Source: an uncultured Clostridia bacterium
Lineage (GTDB): Bacteria; Bacillota; Clostridia; Oscillospirales; Acutalibacteraceae
Direction: 5' to 3'
DNA length: 11,221 bases
Assembly (NCBI GenBank): GCA_945971755.1
Contig: CAMFPJ010000040.1
Coordinates: forward strand, 1-11,221
A program made the translations under genes and the position numbers. Below the pieces are notes generated by a model. That model was not told the DNA's origin. It did no database searches and saw only the letters and a program-made list of their open reading frames with translations. Below are positions 6,225 through 11,221 of the stretch, in pieces (positions within the stretch are counted from its first letter, which is position 1; every line of letters begins with the position of its first letter).

Positions 6225-7036
6225 GCCGCGAGTTTTTCAAATTCAATATAAATTCCGCCTATGCCGCCGTCAATATCAATTGTGTTTTCGCCGTTGCCGC
6301 GCACTGCGCCGTCGGGCAAATTCTCGCCGTCCAACGTTGCAGCGCCTAACCCTTTGTCAAGTTCTATGCGATAATCGTCAGCCTTGCCGATGAGTGTTAA
6401 ATGCACTGCACCTACGCCCATATCAAGGTCGCAGTCTCCCTTTAAGGCGCTTGTTAAGCGCAGTTCGCCCACGCCCATATCCAAACTCAAATTTTGAAGA
6501 GTGCCGTTCTTTACGGTTACTTGCCCTGCACCGCCGCTGATTTTGGAAGAACGGGAGGCTTCAAGGGTGCCGATTTGCACCTGCCCTGCACCTAATTCCA
6601 AATAAAGGTCCTCTGCAGCAAGGCGGTCAACCGTCACCTGACCTGCGCCTGTGTAGAGATTGGCTTTTTGAAACGTTGTTCCTTTCGGGATACAAATTTC
6701 CACCCGAATTTTGTTATCTATATTGGAATAATTCCGTTCGGTTTCCGTAATTTCAAGGCAATTTCCATGTTCAGTCACTTTTATGTATTTGTTGTTGCTC
6801 TGCACGCTGAATACATCACCCTCGGTAAAGATAAGCCGTGCCGCATTGATGTTCAGTTTCAACTCCTGTATATCACCCGATACGGAATACGTTTTCATTT
6901 CGCCTAGAGCATCTTCGCTGTCAAACACATTGGAAAACAAACCGAGCGCACTGAAAATGCCGCTTAAAATACTCACAATTAAAAACAGAGCAAATGCCAT
7001 TGCAAGGTATTTTATTGTTTTTTGTAGGCTTGTCAT
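6221..7036 (-). CDS. Membrane-anchored DUF4097-type protein with GxG beta-repeat ladder
   Basis: 271 residues: one N-terminal transmembrane helix or uncleaved signal anchor (about 9-34), then an all-beta extracytoplasmic domain. The domain repeats a Gly-x-Gly turn, GAGQV at 130, 149 and 169, GVGEL at 188, GVGAV at 207, GLGAA at 229 and GIGGI at 258, with steps of about 19-20 residues for the first five and longer after. This is the picture of a right-handed beta-solenoid of the DUF4097/putative adhesin group. The ATG (7034-7036) overlaps the stop of the LiaF-like gene in an ATGA, so translation is coupled. It is last in the five-gene operon. Its function is not established; related proteins sit beside LiaF-like and ABC genes in Firmicutes and are thought of as envelope-stress factors. 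The base composition looks richer in GC than the genes to the left. Confidence 0.85.
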   Translation of the reverse strand: MTSLQKTIKYLAMAFALFLIVSILSGIFSALGLFSNVFDSEDALGEMKTYSVSGDIQELKLNINAARLIFTEGDVFSVQSNNKYIKVTEHGNCLEITETERNYSNIDNKIRVEICIPKGTTFQKANLYTGAGQVTVDRLAAEDLYLELGAGQVQIGTLEASRSSKISGGAGQVTVKNGTLQNLSLDMGVGELRLTSALKGDCDLDMGVGAVHLTLIGKADDYRIELDKGLGAATLDGENLPDGAVRGNGENTIDIDGGIGGIYIEFEKLAA

Positions 7037-7716
7037 TGAATTTCCACTCCTCCGAACATACCGCTGCCGTTTACATATACCGTAACGGCATTTTGAGGAC
7101 TGTTGCTGTGCTTTTTATCAGACACTCCGCCGAAAATCGAATTAGAGCGAACCTTTACATTAACATTGGCGGGTAAGAGTATATCCACGCCGCCGAACAC
7201 GGCGCTGGCGTTGATGACACAGTCTTTTTCAATAATCGCACCGCGCAAGTCACATTTTACTCCGCCAAACACCGCATTCAATTCCGCACCGGTAAACACC
7301 TCATTGTCAAAGTTTAAGTTCTGACCTGAAAATGCGGCGAAACCGTTGACAACACTTGCACCGTCTGCCTTCATTTCCGCCATAATTTTATCTGTTTTAC
7401 CGCCGAACATACCGCCGAAAATACATTTTAATCCAATAACGATAATAACAGCAGGCACTGCTAATTTCCAAAGCATAGAAAAATCGAGAATATCCCGGCA
7501 GGACAAAAGCAGAAATACGCCGATCAGAAGCCCGATAAGATTGCCTGTTTTGTCACGTTCGGTAATGAGACCTACCGTGCATGGAATAATTATGAATAAT
7601 GTCCACCAACCGTCAAAAAAGATGTTAATATCCATAATGTCGAGGGCGTTCAGCGCAAAAACCACGCCGACAGCAACTAAAACAATACCCCATATAATTC
7701 TACTTAATTTACGCAT
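7033..7716 (-). CDS. LiaF-like four-TM protein with cell-wall-active-antibiotic response C-terminal domain
   Basis: 227 residues. Four hydrophobic helices at about 6-24, 37-52, 57-72 and 83-101 form the LiaF-type membrane unit, with the WWTLFIIIP phrase typical of these proteins. The C-terminal domain (about 125-227) repeats FGGV: AVFGGVKCDLRGA (149-160), AVFGGVDILLP (172-182), SIFGGVSDK (193-201) and GMFGGVEI (219-226). This is the signature of the LiaF C-terminal family (YvqF), in which repeated beta turns stack into a small solenoid. In Bacillus LiaF restrains a histidine kinase under no-stress conditions; here no kinase or response regulator lies nearby, so the partner may differ. The ATG at 7714-7716 has AAGGAG seven bases upstream. 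It begins 11 bases after the permease stop and shares an ATGA overlap with the next gene. Confidence 0.88.
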   Translation of the reverse strand: MRKLSRIIWGIVLVAVGVVFALNALDIMDINIFFDGWWTLFIIIPCTVGLITERDKTGNLIGLLIGVFLLLSCRDILDFSMLWKLAVPAVIIVIGLKCIFGGMFGGKTDKIMAEMKADGASVVNGFAAFSGQNLNFDNEVFTGAELNAVFGGVKCDLRGAIIEKDCVINASAVFGGVDILLPANVNVKVRSNSIFGGVSDKKHSNSPQNAVTVYVNGSGMFGGVEIQ

Positions 7717-7727
7717 AGTTATTCTCC

Positions 7728-9323
7728 TTATAATGTTTCAAAAATTCTTGAGCCCTTTGTTTTGAGCCAACGGATGAGTAATGCTGAAGTTACGGCAAGT
7801 ATTACCGTAGATATTGCAAGGAATAAGAAAGGTGAAATAATATTTCGCACAGCATAATACAACATTCCGAAAGCGACAACAGACACCCATCCGCCGAAAA
7901 GTGCAATAATAACACTCATACTCTGTTTGATGGGAACAATTTCACTCGTCCAAGTGAGATTTGGCGCTTTCAGATTAACACACAGTCCTGCAATCGCCGT
8001 AAACAGCACAAATGCCGCAACTGTTACAAGTAGTAAAACGCTTTCGCTCCACTGTAATTTGAACACCCATTCCACTGCAAGCGTCAGCAAAAATGCAGGG
8101 GGCAGTGTGAGCCAAAGATGAAGTTTCAGCTTTGCTTTTAATGCTTGATATCCTGTGACAGGCAATGCCTGTAAGAGCCAAATATTTTTACCCTCTAAGG
8201 AAACGGAAGGTGCGGTCATATCACACATAGAGGTTATCGTACAAACCGCCGCCGCACAGAGTAAGGGAATAAGGTGCAGATAGCCTTCAAACATGCCGTA
8301 AATCATTTCACGAAGCGCCGCACCCTTTATAAGCAGAGCCACGGCGCCCACAATCATAAACACAATACCGAGTCCGCAGTTGAGCATATAGTTAGGACTG
8401 CCGAGGAAACGGCGAAATTCTTTTTGAAGTAATGCACTGTCCACTGTACCCCGTTTTGCTGTTTTCTCTTTATATTTTTTCTTTGCCGTGCCGCGGTTCG
8501 CAGTTGCCAAATGCAGGAAGCTACGGGCAAGCACAAGGTAAACCAATAAAAACAAAACTGCCATTATTCCTGTGAAAATCAGCATTGAAAGTGCACTGCC
8601 TTCAGCGGCACGACCCATACAGTAAAATGGGTACAAAATACTTTTTATGATGTTGCCAACCTTTTGCGGATTGGCAAGGATGATTTCCAACATTTTATAT
8701 GCCTGTGAATACACATAATAGTACGCCGCCAAAAAGACAAGGGACAAAATCACCGTGATGATATTTTTTCGCTTTAATTTACTGCTGACCGCCGCTACGG
8801 CAAAACCTAAAATGCAGGAAAGCGTTAACACAAACAAAGAAAGAATAAACGGTGTAAGCAATGAAAAGACTGAGCCCGCTACGGTGATTTTTGCGTTCAA
8901 AAACCACACGAGAACGGTGGGAATCATCACAATAAGTTCGTACATAAGTCCTATTGCAAACACGCCGAACAGCCTTGCAATAAGAACTTTTGCAGGCGGT
9001 AAAGGTAAAGACAGCAATAAATCGTTATCCTTTGCCTGATAAAGCGAAGCATACGTGTTAAACACACTGCCGAATACGCCGAGAGCCACTGCAATAATTC
9101 CCATCAGTGCAAAATAGAGCCAGCCGAAGCCGATTTCGCAAAGGGGTGCACAAAGCATTTTTGCTGTTGTGAAAAAAATGCAGCCTAAAAAGGAAAATAA
9201 GACCAAATATAAAACAGCAAAACCGATTACGCCGCCTTTGGAACGGTTTTTTCCGCTTTTTTTATCTTGATACAGCCAGGAGAACACCTCCATAAGCTGT
9301 TTTTTAAGCAAAACTTTTGTCAT
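7728..9323 (-). CDS. ABC transporter permease (putative ABC exporter, ABC-2-like)
   Basis: 531 residues with about a dozen hydrophobic segments, the membrane part of the exporter powered by the ATPase encoded just upstream. The N-terminal cytoplasmic start (1-30) is basic; helices run at about 31-55, 66-90, 114-142, 150-180, 187-208, 244-268, 315-335, 349-366, 402-420, 426-450, 468-490 and 497-519. A charged loop (278-305, rich in Lys/Arg) separates two halves that each carry the same phrase: DLLLSLPLPPAKVLIARL (101-118) and IWLLQALPVTGYQALKAKL (381-399). This points to an internal duplication. SLEGKNIWLLQALP is a familiar motif of Firmicutes permeases of this type. The ATG (9321-9323) overlaps the ATPase stop in an ATGA with GGAGG seven bases upstream, so stoichiometric coupled translation is likely. 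The substrate is unknown; a peptide, lipid or drug are all possible. Confidence 0.9.
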   Translation of the reverse strand: MTKVLLKKQLMEVFSWLYQDKKSGKNRSKGGVIGFAVLYLVLFSFLGCIFFTTAKMLCAPLCEIGFGWLYFALMGIIAVALGVFGSVFNTYASLYQAKDNDLLLSLPLPPAKVLIARLFGVFAIGLMYELIVMIPTVLVWFLNAKITVAGSVFSLLTPFILSLFVLTLSCILGFAVAAVSSKLKRKNIITVILSLVFLAAYYYVYSQAYKMLEIILANPQKVGNIIKSILYPFYCMGRAAEGSALSMLIFTGIMAVLFLLVYLVLARSFLHLATANRGTAKKKYKEKTAKRGTVDSALLQKEFRRFLGSPNYMLNCGLGIVFMIVGAVALLIKGAALREMIYGMFEGYLHLIPLLCAAAVCTITSMCDMTAPSVSLEGKNIWLLQALPVTGYQALKAKLKLHLWLTLPPAFLLTLAVEWVFKLQWSESVLLLVTVAAFVLFTAIAGLCVNLKAPNLTWTSEIVPIKQSMSVIIALFGGWVSVVAFGMLYYAVRNIISPFLFLAISTVILAVTSALLIRWLKTKGSRIFETL

Positions 9324-10030
9324 TGCTCTCCCTCCAATTCAAGGAATACGTTTTCAAGCGACGCGTCACCCTTGACATCTTCCATGGTTCCGGATTTTAT
9401 AAGTTTGCCGTTTTTAATGATTGCTACTTTGTCGCAAAGTTTTTCCGCCACCTCTAAAACGTGTGTAGAGAAGAAAATTGCACTGCCGGCATTGCAAAGC
9501 TCACGCATCAGTTCCTTTAATATATGGGAGGCTTTCGGGTCAAGGCCCACAAATGGTTCGTCCATAATCAACAGTTTAGGCTCATGCAAAAGAGCTGAGA
9601 TAACGGCTAATTTTTGCTTCATACCGTGGGAATAAGCAGAGATAGGCTGTGCCAAATCATTTGTCAGTTCAAACATGTCACCGTATTTGCGAATTCGCGC
9701 TTGACGGTCATTTGCTTCCACACCGAAAATATCGCCGATGAAATTGAGAAACTGAATACCCGTCATAAATTCATACAAATCGGGGTTGTCGGGGATGTAA
9801 GCAATTTTTGCTTTGGCGGCAATGGGGTTTTCTTTTATCGAAACGCCGTCAATGTAAATTTTACCGCCGTCTGCCTGCAAAATACCGCAACAGGCTTTAA
9901 TAGTGGTTGTTTTGCCCGCGCCGTTATGTCCGATAAAGCCGTAAATTTCGCCGGGGGCTATGTGTAAGTTCAAATCGTCCACAGCTTTTTTGTCACCGTA
10001 AATTTTTGTTAAATGTTCAATTTTCAGCAT
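9320..10030 (-). CDS. ABC transporter ATP-binding protein
   Basis: 236 residues, a single nucleotide-binding domain of the exporter type with permeases encoded separately. Walker A GHNGAGKT is at 34-41, the ABC signature YSHGMKQ at 133-139 (S-H-G-M in place of LSGGQ), Walker B LLIMDEP at 153-159, the D-loop GLDP at 162-165 and the switch histidine at H190 in STHVLEVAE. At the Q-loop position the segment reads YIPDNPDLYE (78-87) with no glutamine; this form recurs in Firmicutes exporters of this class as far as I recall. The ATG (10028-10030) has GGAGG seven bases upstream. It follows the TetR-type gene by 66 bases and overlaps the permease gene by four. It couples ATP hydrolysis to export by the permease dimer or pseudo-dimer. 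Confidence 0.95.
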   Translation of the reverse strand: MLKIEHLTKIYGDKKAVDDLNLHIAPGEIYGFIGHNGAGKTTTIKACCGILQADGGKIYIDGVSIKENPIAAKAKIAYIPDNPDLYEFMTGIQFLNFIGDIFGVEANDRQARIRKYGDMFELTNDLAQPISAYSHGMKQKLAVISALLHEPKLLIMDEPFVGLDPKASHILKELMRELCNAGSAIFFSTHVLEVAEKLCDKVAIIKNGKLIKSGTMEDVKGDASLENVFLELEGEQ

Positions 10031-10096
10031 AAAAATTCCTCCGAATTCTTTTTTGTTGTAACATTTTTGATAGGTTATATTGTAAATAGCAGAAAA

Positions 10097-10768
10097 TTAC
10101 CTGCTTTTTGCTTCTTTGATTTCTGATTTTTTTTGTGGCATAACACCGTTAATACACGATTCTGCCATTGCTTTTGCTACCGGTATTTCAATGGTTCCGT
10201 CTCTCAGTTTATCCGTTATTACAATACCGATGCACACCTGACTGGAAAAGCTGCTGACAGTCTCCATTGAAAAGCTGTCTGCATCCGTAATTGAAAAAGC
10301 CGCAAAGCCGTTAGCAAAGATAATCATTTTATTCAGCAATTCCTCTGCATCGTTTCTTTGCAATTCAAAGTTATTCATAATTTCTTCCACAAGGGGATTG
10401 ATTAAGCTTGCGAAATCTTGCTTAAAACGGGCATACGGATTATGAGTTTCACTGCGTGATAAAAACAAAACACGGTAAAGATTCGGCTCTTCAGAGGCAA
10501 ATCTTACCCACCGCATACCAAATTCCTTGAATGATGGGACATAATCAAATATGCCGTCCATATATTCCTGAAATTTTTGCCTTGCAAGTTTTCTTACTTC
10601 TTCTTTCAATTCTTCCATACTGTCCCATACGGTAAATATAGGTGATGCTGATGTTTTAAGCCGTTTTCCCACTTCGCGGGCGACCACTGCGTCTATTCCT
10701 TTTTCTCGTGTCAGCTCAAACGCAGCATTCACTATCTCTTCTTTAGTATATTTTGGCTTTGGCGGCAC
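10097..10768 (-). CDS. TetR/AcrR-type transcriptional repressor of the ABC/LiaF/DUF4097 operon (paralogue of 3093-3749)
   Basis: 223 residues from a GTG start (10766-10768) with GGAGA seven bases upstream (10776-10780); the start is supported by the matching MPPKPK opening of the paralogue. The helix-turn-helix lies at about 27-50 with recognition core SASPIFTVWDSMEE. Over the first 55 residues 33 are identical to the other regulator and no gap is needed; the C-terminal ligand/dimer part has clearly diverged, so the two probably respond to different signals while reading similar DNA. It is first of five genes and separated from the ATPase by 66 bases in which I see no terminator and no convincing promoter. 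Three 14-bp repeats lie between its promoter and start. The inferred role is a one-component repressor relieved by a ligand, perhaps the exported compound. Confidence 0.92.
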   Translation of the reverse strand: MPPKPKYTKEEIVNAAFELTREKGIDAVVAREVGKRLKTSASPIFTVWDSMEELKEEVRKLARQKFQEYMDGIFDYVPSFKEFGMRWVRFASEEPNLYRVLFLSRSETHNPYARFKQDFASLINPLVEEIMNNFELQRNDAEELLNKMIIFANGFAAFSITDADSFSMETVSSFSSQVCIGIVITDKLRDGTIEIPVAKAMAESCINGVMPQKKSEIKEAKSR

Positions 10769-10784
10769 ACTGTCATCTCCATTT

Positions 10785-10828
10785 CACAACTTATGTTTCA
10801 TAACGTATGTTTCGTAACGTGTGTTATG
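10785..10828 (-). promoter_or_regulatory. Triple 14-bp operator repeat with dyad symmetry upstream of the TetR-type gene
   Basis: On the plus strand: CACAACTTATGTTT (10785-10798), CATAACGTATGTTT (10799-10812), CGTAACGTGTGTTA (10813-10826). Units 1 and 2 match at 12 of 14 bases, units 2 and 3 at 11 of 14. Each has the form AAC-N4-GTT. Units 2 and 3 together make an imperfect 30-bp dyad (10799-10828) with CATAAC and GTTATG at its ends, 11 of 15 pairs matching. The array fills the space from the -10 box through the expected start site, a classic repressor position. Confidence 0.75.
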
Positions 10829-10857
10829 ATTATAACCGCAGTTATCTCTTTTGTCAA
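10829..10857 (-). promoter_or_regulatory. Consensus sigma-A promoter of the five-gene TetR/ABC/LiaF/DUF4097 operon
   Basis: Read on the minus strand: TTGACA (10857-10852), 17-base spacer, TATAAT (10834-10829), both boxes perfect. The design is the same as at the other TetR-type gene (3805-3833). The start is expected near 10822, inside the operator repeats. Confidence 0.9.
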
Positions 10858-10952
10858 CAAATATTTTTAATGAAAAACAAGATAACGATAAAATTTCTGC
10901 ACAAATACTGTTTCAAACAAAACTGACTAAAACTTAATTTTTACACTCAAGC

Positions 10953-10975
10953 CGATGGAACTCTATCCTCCATCG
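10953..10975. other. Isolated 7-bp hairpin in the intergenic region
   Basis: CGATGGA (10953-10959) and TCCATCG (10969-10975) enclose a nine-base loop. No T run follows on either strand, so it is not a standard terminator. It lies upstream of both the minus-strand operon promoter and the plus-strand leader. Its meaning is unknown; it could be a protein-binding dyad or part of the end of some neighbouring transcript. Confidence 0.3.
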
Positions 10976-11010
10976 ACGTTTATTTGTTTGCTGTTAATTG
11001 ATGCTTAAAT

Positions 11011-11050
11011 ATTTTTTCGTCGAAAATCAATATTTTTCGTCACAAAATGA
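11011..11050. repeat. Imperfect direct repeat of about 20 bp containing TTTTCGTCGAAAA
   Basis: ATTTTTTCGTCGAAAATCA (11011-11029) and TATTTTTCGTCACAAAATGA (11031-11050) are similar with a period of about 20 bases. The first copy includes the palindrome TTTTCG-T-CGAAAA (11014-11026). The repeat lies directly upstream of the possible -10 box at 11054-11059, so it may be a site for a regulator of the plus-strand gene that starts beyond the window. AT-rich chance similarity is not excluded. Confidence 0.35.
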
Positions 11051-11053
11051 TAT

Positions 11054-11059
11054 TATAAT
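11054..11059 (+). promoter_or_regulatory. Possible -10 box of a plus-strand promoter for the gene beyond the window
   Basis: A perfect TATAAT stands 160 bases before the Shine-Dalgarno site at the window end. No good -35 box lies at 16-18 bases upstream (the sequence there is TATTTT-like), so it would need an activator or be weak. The start would be near 11066, giving a leader of about 155 bases. Confidence 0.35.
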
Positions 11060-11143
11060 ACGATTATTAGTAATGATAGGATAAAGTCATTCAATATACT
11101 TTTTGAATAATTTGTAATATGGAAACAAATCTTAAATCTTGAT

Positions 11144-11221
11144 TCAAATGCGTATTTTACGCTTTTGATAGGCTTATCCTGTGCTACCGCCTTTTTGCAC
11201 AGGATAAGCTGAACGGAGGAA
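11144..11221 (+). promoter_or_regulatory. Structured 5' leader: two hairpins followed by a Shine-Dalgarno site
   Basis: The first hairpin pairs TCAAA-T-GCGTA (11144-11154) with TACGC-T-TTTGA (11158-11168), ten pairs around one T/T mismatch and a three-base loop. The second is a perfect 13-bp stem, GCTTATCCTGTGC (11172-11184) with GCACAGGATAAGC (11197-11209), loop TACCGCCTTTTT. Five bases later comes GGAGG (11215-11219), so a start codon should fall a few bases past the window. There is no T run after the second stem, so it is not an ordinary terminator; control of translation or mRNA stability is more likely. It matches no riboswitch class I recognise. Confidence 0.55.

Noticed and set aside
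6210..6240. Terminator at the convergent junction, minus strand (CGG-loop-CCG then seven T)
   Set aside because: The stem is only three to four pairs, too weak to call, although the T run is good; termination of both units here remains unexplained.
6181..6393. Plus-strand 70-codon ORF across the end of the DUF4097-type gene, and similar antisense ORFs over the other genes
   Set aside because: Shadows of well-supported genes on the other strand, without ribosome binding sites or family motifs.
10031..10096. Separate promoter for the ABC genes between the TetR-type gene and the ATPase
   Set aside because: Only a TTTACA-like -35 with a poor -10 (TGTTAC) can be found; no terminator is present, so read-through from the main promoter is enough.
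10785..10828. The three 14-bp units as a CRISPR or satellite array
   Set aside because: The units are contiguous with no spacers, have the dyad form of repressor sites, and sit exactly between promoter and start codon.
10955..11008. 17-codon plus-strand ORF beginning ATG GAA CTC in the intergenic hairpin
   Set aside because: No ribosome binding site, overlap with the hairpin, and nothing recognisable in the product.
11172..11209. Rho-independent terminator
   Set aside because: The stem is strong, but no T run follows; instead a Shine-Dalgarno sequence follows within six bases, so it reads as a leader hairpin.

Overview
The window looks like a chromosomal piece of a low-to-mid GC Gram-positive bacterium of the Clostridia, probably a gut-type Oscillospiraceae/Lachnospiraceae relative. 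The basis is strong GGAGG-type ribosome binding sites, sigma-A promoters with consensus boxes, GTG as well as ATG starts, and protein families (LiaF-like, DUF4097, IPDNP-type ABC ATPase, MATE) common in Firmicutes. No rRNA, tRNA, CRISPR array, insertion sequence or phage gene was found. The organism call is inference from protein style, not from a marker gene.

Layout. (1) Positions 3-1262, plus strand: the C-terminal ~420 residues of a MATE-family multidrug exporter, cut by the window edge and closed by a clear terminator. (2) 1362-3749, minus strand: a three-gene operon in transcription order TetR-type regulator, GNAT acetyltransferase, and a membrane protein with a DUF4097-type beta-repeat domain. 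It is driven by a textbook promoter (TTGACA-N17-TATAAT) with two overlapping 15-bp palindromes downstream of the -10 box, which predicts autorepression. (3) 3959-6117, plus strand: UDP-galactopyranose mutase (glf) followed two bases later by a family 2 glycosyltransferase, with their own promoter; this is a small galactofuranose/surface-glycan cassette. A 23-codon ORF with a good ribosome binding site follows (6153-6224) and may be a peptide or the stump of a lost gene. (4) 6221-10768, minus strand: a five-gene operon in the order TetR-type regulator, ABC ATPase, ABC permease, LiaF-like four-TM protein, DUF4097-type membrane-anchored protein. The last four genes overlap or nearly touch. Its promoter is again TTGACA-N17-TATAAT, followed by three 14-bp operator-like repeats. 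(5) 10769-11221: intergenic DNA holding that promoter and operator and, on the plus strand, a probable structured leader whose Shine-Dalgarno site sits at the window end, so a plus-strand gene should start just outside.

How the parts fit. The two TetR-type proteins are paralogues: they align without gaps at the N-terminus, share 33 of the first 55 residues, and have the same recognition-helix core SASPIFTV. Both start from perfect-consensus promoters whose start sites lie in AAC-N3/4-GTT palindromes, and both head operons that end in a DUF4097-type envelope protein. The simplest reading is two related, ligand-relieved envelope-stress modules flanking a glycan gene pair. One adds an ABC transporter and a LiaF-like sensor/inhibitor-type protein, the other an acetyltransferase. 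That joint role is inference; the families, promoters, palindromes and gene order are read directly.
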